From: JAFDZV01 sp966128725
GTDB lineage: Bacteria; Bacteroidota; Ignavibacteria; OLB7
DNA: 17,591 nt
Reading direction: 5' to 3'
NCBI GenBank assembly: GCA_966128725.1
Contig: CBHYLN010000107.1
Coordinates: 1-17,591, forward strand
The position numbers and the translations under genes were made by a program. Under the pieces are notes generated by a model. It saw only the letters and a program-made list of their open reading frames with translations. It did not search any database and was not told the origin of the DNA. Position 1 is the first letter of the stretch. Each line of letters opens with the position of its first letter. This document shows, in pieces, positions 7,989-15,907 of this stretch.

Positions 7989-8009
7989 TCGCGGAGTTCG
8001 ACTCCGCGA
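7989..8009. repeat. Perfect inverted repeat / stem-loop
   Basis: TCGCGGAGT (7989-7997) pairs perfectly with ACTCCGCGA (8001-8009) around a 3-nt TCG loop; the closing region can also fold with a TTCG-type tetraloop. It lies 105 nt downstream of the methyltransferase stop with no following T-run on either strand, so it is more likely an RNA-stabilising or REP-like element than an intrinsic terminator. Confidence 0.6.
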
Positions 8010-8199
8010 GCCAACCGCCCGCTGCGACAGGACCTGAGTACACCCCATGACCCAATGTTCTGTTGAAAGCATGTCAGGGTACTTCCGCGCACGTACATAG
8101 ACGCGGCACGTTGGTTACCGGGATTCCCACGCCAGATTCATCCCCTCCAGAACCACCCCGAAATCCCGATCCAACTGATAGGTACCGCCGGAAGCAGTC

Positions 8200-8220
8200 T
8201 CCACGAAGCCGTGGAATTTT
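8200..8220 (+). terminator. Weak hairpin with T-run, possible terminator
   Basis: TCCACG (8200-8205) and CGTGGA (8210-8215) form a 6-bp stem with a 4-nt loop, followed on the plus strand by ATTTT. It would lie about 315 nt downstream of the methyltransferase stop. It is a short stem and a short T-run, so only a possibility. Confidence 0.25.
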
Positions 8221-8242
8221 GCCGAAGCCTCCAAATCAGAAA

Positions 8243-9448
8243 CTAAGGCGTGTTCTTAAAAGGTTCGAGCGGGAAAATCCGCGCAGTGCGTCGCGCTCCG
8301 TCTCGCCCATTATGCTCAACCGGCAGACCTAATTGCATGGTCTCGTTCGTCATTCTAAGATATCCCTCAGGAAGATTTGAGAGTTTCTCAATTTCCGCAG
8401 GCGGGAGAGGTATGTTGGCCAAAATGTCCTCGCGGGTTTGGAGCTGACTACCAAGAATTGCATCGAATGATCGACACAGAAATTTGGGTTGTTCGCATAA
8501 CAGCGAGTCATCCAATGGTTCCCGCTTTCTCCATCCACGTCGATTATAATCAATCCAAAGCCTCTTAGCCCCTTCATCGGTAAGGATACCAAGTTGGGAG
8601 CAGCGCATTATCATGAGCGCAATTGAAACTCTCCACTTAGGCTTTAAATATCTGAACGTTTCTACACTCGGAACGTTAAAATCCCGCGTAAAAGTCTCCG
8701 CCGGCAAGAGAAAGGCCCCGGCAAATTGGTTCGCTTGCTCTTCAATCCGTTTAAAGTCCGGACTTGAATTTAAGGTGGCAGGCGCGACCTGTCTATGGCA
8801 AACAATGTGACCTAATTCATGGGCTGCGTCGAATCGTGACCGCGCGGCGCAAGCCTTATCAGCTCCCAGGAACATGTACGGTGTGTCGTCTTCACTGGAC
8901 CATTCGGAATATCCGTCCAAGCCATCGGCGCCCAAGTCTCCCCGGGCAACGACTATCCCATTGTTCTCGAACAACAGCACGACGTCGGAGATTGGGCCAT
9001 CACCAAGCCCCCAATGACGTCTGCAATCCCGTGCGACTACTTCAATTTCAACCGACCTTAAACGCTGCCAATCTTCCGAACATTCCGGGACATTCACGGC
9101 AGGAAAGACAACAAACCGCCGCAGATAGCCAACTATATCTCTCAGCCATTTGTGACGTGCAATTGCCATTGTTCGCTGAGCCTTTGTTGCATAGCTATTT
9201 GAGCGAAAAAAGACGGTGTTGAGCTCTCGAGATCGATTTGGTTGCAGAAAAAAGCGAACGGGCATCTTCAGCACGCCGGCTATCCGCTCTAGAACGTCAA
9301 GTTGCGGCGAATGTACGCCGTTCTCGTATTGAGAGAGTGATGATTTCGGGACCTCGGCTAAACGTGCGAGTGCCGTCAAGGTCAACTCGCACGCCTCTCT
9401 AGCCTCTTTCAGACACTCGCCATTGAAGTTCGGTGTGCCGACTTTCAT
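8243..9448 (-). CDS. Xre-family HTH regulator fused to ImmA/IrrE-type metallopeptidase
   Basis: The 401-residue protein starts with an Xre/cI-type helix-turn-helix (about 13-66: LTLTALARLAEVPKSSLSQ, then YENGVHSPQLDVLERIAG). It continues with an ImmA/IrrE peptidase domain (about 150-260). The zinc motif is HELGH (210-214), and a probable third ligand is Glu236 or Glu237 in RIEEQANQFAGAFLLP. The remaining ~140 residues are of unknown function. Members of this fused family act as DNA-binding regulators, and some are thought to be the antitoxin or regulator half of toxin-antitoxin or defence pairs; ImmA-like peptidases relieve repression by cleaving a repressor. The ATG overlaps the stop of the upstream 215-residue gene by 4 nt (ATGA), showing translational coupling. 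GC is visibly lower than in the flanking genes, suggesting transfer. Domain assignment is firm; the role in a two-gene system is inference. Confidence 0.93.
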   Translation of the reverse strand: MKVGTPNFNGECLKEAREACELTLTALARLAEVPKSSLSQYENGVHSPQLDVLERIAGVLKMPVRFFLQPNRSRELNTVFFRSNSYATKAQRTMAIARHKWLRDIVGYLRRFVVFPAVNVPECSEDWQRLRSVEIEVVARDCRRHWGLGDGPISDVVLLFENNGIVVARGDLGADGLDGYSEWSSEDDTPYMFLGADKACAARSRFDAAHELGHIVCHRQVAPATLNSSPDFKRIEEQANQFAGAFLLPAETFTRDFNVPSVETFRYLKPKWRVSIALMIMRCSQLGILTDEGAKRLWIDYNRRGWRKREPLDDSLLCEQPKFLCRSFDAILGSQLQTREDILANIPLPPAEIEKLSNLPEGYLRMTNETMQLGLPVEHNGRDGARRTARIFPLEPFKNTP

Positions 9449-10092
9449 GATTGCTCGTCGCTCTTTTGAATGTCCTGGCGAATCTTTGGTTGCGCGTTAT
9501 CGGCGATCTTCTCTTCCGAAGCATCGGCTTGCGATATACTGACCGAGGAATAAAGATCGCGAATGGCAAAATTTGCATGGTACCCGGTGGAACTAGCATC
9601 CGGGAATCCTACGTTAACGAATCCAATACGCCGTGGGTCGTTCGGATCCTGCCCATGGAGAACGATTCCGTAGTGAAAATCGCTCGTTGGCCGATCGTCA
9701 TTACCCATGAAATCAAAAGCTATCTGCGGATCTTCCAATAAATTTTCTCTGTAGATAGCAGAACGAACAGTCTCCCGCGGATAGTGAACCGCCGATGCAG
9801 TTAAGACAAAACGACCCGACGTAATCTCAACATGACTACAGTTTCGGGCGTTGTTAAGCTTTCGAGATGCAACTATCGTCGGGAACATGCTTGAGGCGTG
9901 CACCAATGACTTCTCAACTTCTGCGCGGCGATACACAGGTAGTAAATCGTGAGCCTCCTCAGCCGAAAAATTCGTATGCACGGCTTCGTGGGCCCTTACA
10001 TAAGCTTCATCAAGGAGCTGCGCAAGTATCCGAAAGAACTCAGATGGGAAGTCCTTTCTCATTTCCGCTTTGTAGCTGATTGGTGATTTCAT
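9445..10092 (-). CDS. Unrecognised partner protein of the Xre-ImmA regulator (possible toxin or effector)
   Basis: This encodes 215 residues with no signal peptide or membrane segment, so it is probably cytoplasmic. I do not recognise a family. The N-terminal third is helical and charged (FFRILAQLLDEAYVRAHEA). The middle and C-terminal parts look alpha/beta and contain His- and Asp-rich patches (FDFMGNDDRPTSDFHYGIVL, HGQDPNDPRRIGFVNVGF), followed by a polar tail (about 180-215). A clear Shine-Dalgarno (GAGGA, six bases before the ATG) supports the start. It is the first gene of a two-gene operon: its stop overlaps the start of the HTH-peptidase gene by 4 nt. A dedicated promoter and palindromic operator lie just upstream. 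By position it should be the toxin/effector or the regulated partner, but no catalytic motif proves this. Confidence 0.85.
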   Translation of the reverse strand: MKSPISYKAEMRKDFPSEFFRILAQLLDEAYVRAHEAVHTNFSAEEAHDLLPVYRRAEVEKSLVHASSMFPTIVASRKLNNARNCSHVEITSGRFVLTASAVHYPRETVRSAIYRENLLEDPQIAFDFMGNDDRPTSDFHYGIVLHGQDPNDPRRIGFVNVGFPDASSTGYHANFAIRDLYSSVSISQADASEEKIADNAQPKIRQDIQKSDEQS

Positions 10093-10111
10093 CTAACGTC
10101 CTCACAAGTGT

Positions 10112-10128
10112 CGCGTTCAAGTAACGCG
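10112..10128. promoter_or_regulatory. Perfect palindrome, likely operator of the two-gene cassette
   Basis: CGCGTT (10112-10117) and AACGCG (10123-10128) form a perfect 6-bp inverted repeat around a 5-nt centre. It lies immediately downstream of the predicted -10 box (10131-10136), covering the expected transcription start, and 20 nt before the ATG at 10092. Xre-type dimers usually bind such dyads, so autorepression by the 8243-9448 product is likely; this is inference. Confidence 0.55.
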
Positions 10129-10130
10129 CA

Positions 10131-10159
10131 ATAATACAACGCATCGTTCAGTTATCCAA
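10131..10159 (-). promoter_or_regulatory. Sigma70-like promoter of the two-gene cassette
   Basis: On the minus strand TTGGAT (10154-10159) is separated by 17 nt from TATTAT (10131-10136). The -10 matches five of six consensus bases and the spacing is ideal. It lies in the 119-nt gap after the stop of the large surface protein gene, giving the cassette its own transcription. Confidence 0.6.
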
Positions 10160-10211
10160 TCGATTCCCTCAAAAATGTTCAGCTAATCGTCGGCTACCCA
10201 AGTTCATAGCA

Positions 10212-13200
10212 TCAATGCGCAACCACGATCACCTGCCCGGCAATGCCCAGCCCGCTGCGCAGCACCAGCAGGTACGGCCCCGACGGCAATGCCGAAGCGT
10301 TCATCAGTACCGAGTGATCGCCCGGTTCCAGATCGGCGTCGACAAGCACCAGCGCCCGTTGCGAGGCGGCGTTGTACAGCACCAGCTCGGCGTGGCCGCG
10401 CTCGGTGGTCCTGAAGGCAACCTCGGCAACCGCGTCCACGGGATACGGCACAGTGCCCACGATGCGCAGCAGGTTGTTTACCGAAAGCAACCGATCGCCG
10501 CCGGTTCGGCAGATGCCAAGAACGTGCAGTGTATCGCCCACGGTATCGGCGATGGCAATCGGGGCGCCGGTGGCCGCGCGCTGGGCAACGGCCGGGCCAA
10601 ACAGCAGGAACGACGAATCGGCATTGCCGAGCATCACACGCGAGTTCAGGGTGGCGATCGTGCCGGCTGCCGGCATGACGCCGCGCACCTCAACGGTTAG
10701 TTCGCCCAACTCCCCGCTGCCAAGCGGACCGGAAACGATACCGGCGGCGAGCCCGGGCGCCGAGGGCTCAATGGCCGTTGGGTACAGCACGGTACGGTTG
10801 TACCGCAGCGTGGCGCGCACCAGCAACGAATCGTCGAGAATGGGGCTGGCGCCCTGATCGATCACCAACCGCAGGCCGGGATCGATGTTCACCCAGGCGT
10901 CGGCTGCCTCCCATCGCAGCGTCAGCAGCGCGCGCTCGCGTTCGCTGTGCCCGTCGATGTTCAGCAGCAGCGTATCCGGGCAGGGGCTGTCCAGGATCAC
11001 CCCAGCCGGCCCGGTAATCGTGTCGTTCGGGACGCCCGGACGGTACTCGAGCTCCAGCTCGACGGAGTCGCCCGGGGCAATGACGGTACCGGCCGCCGGG
11101 CGCAGCACCTGCAACCACGGGCCACCGGGCACAAGCCCCGCGATGCGATACGGCACCAGCGAGCGGTTCACCACCCAGACCGAACGGCGGGCGAACGTGC
11201 CCACGGTGACCGCCCCGAAGCTTGCCGCGCCCGAGCTTAAGGCCGGCATGTTGGCATCGTACACGCCGCGCAGGATGATGCGACGCCGAATACCGCAGGG
11301 CTCGGAGGCAACAATCACGCTATCGAGAAAGACGCCCGGCGTTGTCGGAACGAACTGGCACGACACGGCACGCGAACCGCCCGGCACCAACAGGCCGGGC
11401 TGGGTATCCACCACCATGAAGGCCGAACCCGGCAACGATGTCATCGCCAGGGTATCGATCACCGCACCGATGTTGTGCAGAATAAACACGCGTGTAAGCG
11501 CCGTATCACAGGCGCCCAGCACGCCGAAATCCAGCGTATCGGCTTCGGCCTCAAGCGCAACGGTGGCGCGTTCGCCACGGAGAATCACATTGGCGCTGTA
11601 GGAGCACTCCGGCACGCTAACGCGCACCATGTCGCTGAACGGGCCGGCCGTTGCGGCGTCAATCGCCAGATCCACCCAGATGGTATCACCGGGCGGATAG
11701 GAGCGCGACACCATGTTCACGGTGCCCAGCGCGGAATCGATCAGGCGCACGCGCGCGCCGCCAAGGCCGATGGTGCTCCGGTTGATGAAACCGACGCGCG
11801 CGCTTGGCGGCGGCTGGCACGAGAGCGTGGTGCCAAGATCCAGCGTATCGGAAAGCGGCTGTATCCACAGCAGGTCGTTGCGAACATCGAAGGGCACGTA
11901 GATGGAGCTGCCGTTGCCGGCGCTCGACTCCACGGTAAGGCCGGCATCGCGGGCGCCCAGGCCGGATGGCTGGTACAGCACGCGCACGATGATGGAGTCA
12001 CCCGGTGCAATCGTGCGCCCGGCAATACTGTCCAGCAGCGTGAACTCCGCGATGTTGGCGCCGTCGAGCTGCCCCCGGATGATGTTGAAGGCCACATCCC
12101 CTTCGTTGGCAATCGTGATGTACAGCGTGTCCGGGAGCTTGGGATTGCACAGCAGATGCAACGCGGCGGGCCGGCCAACGGTGATGTAGGCGCGCTGCTT
12201 CTGCTCGCCCACAACCGGATAACGCCAGCGGTCCGGACACTCGGCGATGCCGAACGAAAGCGTGTCGGTGAACCGCCCCAGCCTGGATGGCGTGAACCGC
12301 ACGGTCACCTGCACGGAATCGCCGGGCGCCAGCACGTGCGGAAACGCCGGGGCGATGGCAAGGAACTCAGCGGTGCCGGCCGTGGGCGCCACCAGCGTAA
12401 TGGGCGTGGCGCCGTTGTTGTGTATGGTGATCACACGGTCGGCAAAGGAAAGCGCCTGCGGCAGCACGCCGTAATCAACAAGCGTGCCCACGGCCGGCGC
12501 AAACACCGGCGCATTGCTGCCCAGCCGTACACCGATCGCCGCCAGGATGGTTGTGCAGCCGGCGCCGCGCGCAAAGATGTAGCCGGTTGTGCGGCCGGCG
12601 CCGATCCGCTTCAACCGTACGTCCACGGTACGGCTTGCGCCGGGCGCCAGGTCGAACGGGAACGTGATCGGCGTACGAAGCGAACCATCCAGCAGGCCGC
12701 CGAAATCGATCCCCGCAACGCTTACGATGTCCGGGCCGGGGTTGCGAATGGTGACCGTGGTATCCAGCGTATCGCGGCACGTGGTGGCCAGCAACGCGTT
12801 GGCGACAAGCTGGAACCGATGTGTCACCGGCGCCGGTACGTAGCCGTAGGCGTCGGCGGCGGAGTACCCGTACGCGAACAGCCCAACCGAATCGGCGGCC
12901 TCCACGGTATGATCGCCGGGGCCGATCTCCTGCACGCCCACAACAACGCCGCCGTACCGCATCCGGCGTATCCAGGTTGGCGCAACACCGTCGATACGCA
13001 CGCCGGGCTCGGCCGCGACGGCCATCGCCACCTGCAGGAAGTGCCGCCAGCCAACGGGCGGGCCGGCGTCGGTGCGGGCGGCCATCGACGGGATGCCAAC
13101 ACGATAGGTTCGGGCCCATTGCGAGGCCGGCGGCACCACCACCATCGAGGGATCGCCGTACGGGATGGCACGATCGGGCAGCCCTCGCGAGGTGGAGGTA

Positions 13201-14141
13201 ACAAGCTGAACAAGCATCGCCGGCCCTGAGGTCTGTACGTCGTACGCGGTATCAACCGTGAACTCCACCGCTCCCCCTTTGCCAAGCGTGCTGATCAGCG
13301 AACCGTTCACGCGAACCTCGGTGCCGATGCACCGGGCAATCACACGGGCAATGCCGGTGGGCTGGCGCTCCAGCGGCCCGATGGCCCACTGCGTGCCCCA
13401 GGAATCGGCATGCGGATACTGCTCCAGCAGCGGATTGCAACTGTGCTCGGCGCCGGCCACCACGTCGGCACAGACCGAGCCGCCCACCACGCCGCATGGA
13501 CTGCTGGAGGTAATGACGGTGTTGGTAAGCTCGGTGCCGATGCCCGGCGAGGTAAGGATCTGATAGACGTCGCCGCGATTCAGCGTGATGTTGATCGGCA
13601 CGCCGGCCGGGCGGCCGTCGGAAAGGACGTACGAGGGGATGATGGCCACGCGTGTGTCGTTGTGGATGCCGATCACCGCCAGCACATCGCCCTGCTCGCC
13701 CGCGCCGTGGGTCATCACCACATGCGAGAAGCCCAGCAGGGTATCCGGGATTGCCCCGTAGGCCTCGGCGGCAAAGGGGCGATCGAGCATGATTGATGCG
13801 GCAACCGGGGCGTCGGCGGTGATCTGCACGGTGGCGCGGAACTGGCCGATGGATTGCGGCAGCATCACGCGGGCGGAATCGATCTGCACCTCCTCCGAAC
13901 TTCCCGCGCCAACCACAACGGTTTCGGTGGCGCCGGTGGCGGTGTACAGCAACTGCACGGTGGCGCCGGCCCGGCTGGTGAGCACAAGCCGGGCGCGCGG
14001 CGGCACGTACGAGTTGGCCACCGCCGTGTACGGCAGTGTCAGCACAAACGAGCGTCCCTCGCCCGCGTTCTGCGCGGGGGCGGCCTGTGACAGCAATACC
14101 AGAAGCCAGAACGGGAGTATCAGGTACAGTAGTTGCCGCAT
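10212..14141 (-). CDS. Large secreted IgGFc-binding/choice-of-anchor-D (ASH) protein with T9SS sorting domain
   Basis: I place the start at ATG 14141 (1309 residues), not at the longest frame's start at 14306, because the protein then begins with a signal peptide (MRQLLYLILPFWLLVLLSQ, then AAPAQ, cleavage near residue 24). Residues about 30-440 resemble the IgGFc-binding protein N-terminal domain: the hallmarks SCNPLLEQYPHADSWGTQW (234-252) and a GYSAADAYGY segment (425-434) are present. From about 455 to 1090 there are repeated immunoglobulin-like ASH/choice-of-anchor-D modules, each with a pattern such as LDFGVLGACDTALTRVFILH, then APGDSV or PGGS, then a C-x-R/I strand. A cohesin-like segment may follow (about 1095-1220). 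The last ~85 residues (ALPSGPYLLVLRSG) form a type A sorting domain. The protein should be exported by the T9SS to the surface and act as an adhesin or structural protein. The binding partner is unknown. Confidence 0.9.
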   Translation of the reverse strand: MRQLLYLILPFWLLVLLSQAAPAQNAGEGRSFVLTLPYTAVANSYVPPRARLVLTSRAGATVQLLYTATGATETVVVGAGSSEEVQIDSARVMLPQSIGQFRATVQITADAPVAASIMLDRPFAAEAYGAIPDTLLGFSHVVMTHGAGEQGDVLAVIGIHNDTRVAIIPSYVLSDGRPAGVPINITLNRGDVYQILTSPGIGTELTNTVITSSSPCGVVGGSVCADVVAGAEHSCNPLLEQYPHADSWGTQWAIGPLERQPTGIARVIARCIGTEVRVNGSLISTLGKGGAVEFTVDTAYDVQTSGPAMLVQLVTSTSRGLPDRAIPYGDPSMVVVPPASQWARTYRVGIPSMAARTDAGPPVGWRHFLQVAMAVAAEPGVRIDGVAPTWIRRMRYGGVVVGVQEIGPGDHTVEAADSVGLFAYGYSAADAYGYVPAPVTHRFQLVANALLATTCRDTLDTTVTIRNPGPDIVSVAGIDFGGLLDGSLRTPITFPFDLAPGASRTVDVRLKRIGAGRTTGYIFARGAGCTTILAAIGVRLGSNAPVFAPAVGTLVDYGVLPQALSFADRVITIHNNGATPITLVAPTAGTAEFLAIAPAFPHVLAPGDSVQVTVRFTPSRLGRFTDTLSFGIAECPDRWRYPVVGEQKQRAYITVGRPAALHLLCNPKLPDTLYITIANEGDVAFNIIRGQLDGANIAEFTLLDSIAGRTIAPGDSIIVRVLYQPSGLGARDAGLTVESSAGNGSSIYVPFDVRNDLLWIQPLSDTLDLGTTLSCQPPPSARVGFINRSTIGLGGARVRLIDSALGTVNMVSRSYPPGDTIWVDLAIDAATAGPFSDMVRVSVPECSYSANVILRGERATVALEAEADTLDFGVLGACDTALTRVFILHNIGAVIDTLAMTSLPGSAFMVVDTQPGLLVPGGSRAVSCQFVPTTPGVFLDSVIVASEPCGIRRRIILRGVYDANMPALSSGAASFGAVTVGTFARRSVWVVNRSLVPYRIAGLVPGGPWLQVLRPAAGTVIAPGDSVELELEYRPGVPNDTITGPAGVILDSPCPDTLLLNIDGHSERERALLTLRWEAADAWVNIDPGLRLVIDQGASPILDDSLLVRATLRYNRTVLYPTAIEPSAPGLAAGIVSGPLGSGELGELTVEVRGVMPAAGTIATLNSRVMLGNADSSFLLFGPAVAQRAATGAPIAIADTVGDTLHVLGICRTGGDRLLSVNNLLRIVGTVPYPVDAVAEVAFRTTERGHAELVLYNAASQRALVLVDADLEPGDHSVLMNASALPSGPYLLVLRSGLGIAGQVIVVAH

Positions 14142-14741
14142 ACGTCTCGAACGGATTAATGTTGATTCCACGCGATGATACGACACACCCGGATGGGAAA
14201 CAGCGGAATTGTGAAGAGATAACGAAGGCATGGCCGCGCCGGCGCGCGTGATGCGGTCTGGATCATGCGTGATGGCGAAACGCATCATTGATAACGGGCG
14301 GGTCACGTAGGCGCAGGTCTTCAGCCTCCCAGTGGACGTGGAACCCTATCTGTTAAGCCATGTATGGGGCGATGGGTAACATACGGGTAACAAACAGTCG
14401 AAGAGTTAGCAAGTCATAAGGCCACTGTAGAACCGAGAGAGACGTAGCACGAACATCATGAGCGAATAGGTCAACAACCGTTGCTTAGGTGGGAGCCAGT
14501 TGTGCCATTTCCCAGCCCTTCCATAGGTTCCTACAAGACCTGGTGAGAGCTGCGCAGCTACATTTCTGGTCTACAAGATAGCCGACATCCTTCACTGATT
14601 GGCCGGTATCAGCGAAGGACAATTAGCAGTGCAGTTGCAGAGGACCGTGTCCTGACTTCAGTTGCTTGTGTCCATGGTGACTTACGTTGAGAACCGGGTT
14701 ACAATGGTGGTGGTAGCGTCTGGACAGAGTTGACAATCATG
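14142..14741. other. 600-nt non-coding gap with hairpins and short repeats
   Basis: No supported gene is found on either strand, and GC is lower than in the flanking coding sequence. Structures seen are a 12-bp palindrome CGCGCCGGCGCG (14235-14246), a 6-bp stem ATGCGT/ACGCAT with a 9-nt loop (14265-14285), and a palindrome AGCTGCGCAGCT (14548-14559) flanked by direct repeats CTACAAGA (14531-14538 and 14571-14578). Further right are a long hairpin (14588-14619) and the stem AGGAC/GTCCT (14641-14653) between two CAGTTGC copies (14632-14638, 14659-14665). It lies downstream of the lipoprotein gene and upstream of the surface-protein gene, both minus strand. Confidence 0.6.
14588..14619. repeat. 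Twelve-pair imperfect hairpin
   Basis: TCCTTC (14588-14593) pairs with GAAGGA (14614-14619), and CTGAT (14595-14599) with ATCAG (14608-14612), with one A/C mismatch between them and an 8-nt loop TGGCCGGT. It lies 122 nt past the stop of the lipoprotein gene. There is no T-run after it on either strand, so it is not a standard intrinsic terminator; it may be an mRNA 3'-end structure. Confidence 0.55.
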
Positions 14742-15893
14742 TCACCACGTCAACCGCCGCACGATGCGCCCGTCGCTTTCGGCAACCTCCCACAACGCCA
14801 CACGCTTCAGCTCGCCGTCGCCAACCGCGATCGGAATCACCAGTGTTGAATCGGTAAGGTATTGGGCAACATCGAAGATGAGGTAGTTACGTGGTAGAAT
14901 GCGCGCCGACACGGTTGTCCTTGTTGTGGGAGGATTCCGTTCCACGTCGAGGAATGCAACACGGTGGATACCGTTTTCAGAGGAGAAGAACGTAATGGCA
15001 ACTCTATTGCCATTGGGTGTCCACGACGCACCAACCAGATTTCCATACGTTCTTCCGAATATGTCTGGTTCAAGATGAACAACCTGTCCATCAATCAACA
15101 GTCGCGGCGGTTCGGAGACAACACCCTGCGCTCCCAGATAGTGCCTTCCGTTAGGGCTCTGACAGTACAAGAATGCATAATGGTCGTTGTACATCGAGTC
15201 CTGTTGTGGGACATAAATCCCGTTTGGACCGAAATGAAACGAGTCGGCAACAGCCGACGATCCTGCCAGCCACCCTACGATCCCGTAGAACGGTAATCCG
15301 GCCGGGCCATACTTTGTTGGCGTCATCGGCCGTAGCGCGCGAACGGCGAACCGATTGCCGGCCGTGTCGCCAAACGTCAGCACATACACGTTCTGACCGT
15401 ATCCCCTGATCCGGCGCGTGGTGTCGCCGCTTGGCACGGTAACCCATAACGATGCGCTGCACAACACCAGCAGTCGCGAGGAATCGTACGGACACCAGAT
15501 CAAGGCAATCGGGCTGGCCGAGATCACATTGTCGGGAAGCAGAGGGTCAAAGTTCACACTCTGGTCTTCGCCGGTACGAACATCGAGCACGTGTAGGCCA
15601 GGAGCCTGTGGGCCGTCGTTCATGTAGGCAAGGTGTTCACCGTTACACGAGACGGCCACAAGCCGCTGCTCAACCGTGTACGGCGGGACGTCCAGCGGGA
15701 TCCTGTTTGGCGGTTCCTCGCAGCCGGCCAGCAACGCCAGCAGCAGAAGCAAACACGGGGCCAGTGCCATGGCAACGGTACAACGCCGTTGCCCGCGGTT
15801 GCGTTGGCCGGCCCCGCCAGGCACAACTGTGCCCGGCGGGGTGGCGCGTATCACGAGGTCCGTTGGTGTGGCCTGGTACCACATGAGATTCAT
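14742..15893 (-). CDS. Lipoprotein with TolB-like beta-propeller character
   Basis: The frame opens at TTG 15911 and ATG 15908; I use ATG 15893 (383 residues) because AGAGGA lies just before it. A hydrophobic stretch (LLLLLALLAGC) with a textbook lipobox L-A-G-C has its acceptor Cys at residue 58 of this form, so the true start may be further in: GTG 15824 would give a more normal signal length with a basic n-region, and ATG 15770 is also possible. The mature part has repeated beta-strand blocks such as GLHVLDVRTG, IALIWCPYDSSRLLVL and GASWTPNGNRVAITF, resembling WD40/PD40 propeller repeats of TolB-type proteins. It has no catalytic motif I recognise. It follows the S8 peptidase gene directly, with a 1-nt TGATG junction if ATG 15908 is used, so the two are co-transcribed and may act together at the cell envelope. 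Confidence 0.8.
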   Translation of the reverse strand: MNLMWYQATPTDLVIRATPPGTVVPGGAGQRNRGQRRCTVAMALAPCLLLLLALLAGCEEPPNRIPLDVPPYTVEQRLVAVSCNGEHLAYMNDGPQAPGLHVLDVRTGEDQSVNFDPLLPDNVISASPIALIWCPYDSSRLLVLCSASLWVTVPSGDTTRRIRGYGQNVYVLTFGDTAGNRFAVRALRPMTPTKYGPAGLPFYGIVGWLAGSSAVADSFHFGPNGIYVPQQDSMYNDHYAFLYCQSPNGRHYLGAQGVVSEPPRLLIDGQVVHLEPDIFGRTYGNLVGASWTPNGNRVAITFFSSENGIHRVAFLDVERNPPTTRTTVSARILPRNYLIFDVAQYLTDSTLVIPIAVGDGELKRVALWEVAESDGRIVRRLTW

Positions 15894-15907
15894 GGTTCCT
15901 CTGTTCA

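Larger units (their letters stand above)
7885..8242. other. Intergenic region between converging genes
   Basis: No supported gene lies in this 358-nt gap between the 3' ends of the methyltransferase and the HTH-peptidase gene. It holds a second copy of the short GGTATG/TGATGCG motif (7922-7944), a perfect 9-bp stem-loop (7989-8009) and a weaker hairpin followed by a short T-run (8200-8220). A small plus-strand frame at 8063-8332 is judged spurious. Confidence 0.6.

Noticed and set aside
8063..8332. Plus-strand frame of 89 codons
   Set aside because: Its product is Pro/Arg/Ser-rich without motif, has no Shine-Dalgarno, and overlaps the 3' end of the HTH-peptidase gene on the other strand.
10150..10211. 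Terminator for the large surface-protein gene just after its stop
   Set aside because: There is a T-run on the minus strand near 10172-10176, but I find only a 3-bp stem before it.
11475..13229. Long plus-strand frame of 584 codons opposite the ASH-repeat gene
   Set aside because: Same shadow pattern, with Arg/His/Gly-rich low-complexity product and no start signal; the minus-strand protein has clear signal peptide and domains.
14142..14306. N-terminal extension of the ASH-repeat protein to the upstream ATG
   Set aside because: The extra 55 residues have no signal character and would bury a clear signal peptide starting at 14141; the stretch also holds a 12-bp palindrome typical of non-coding DNA.
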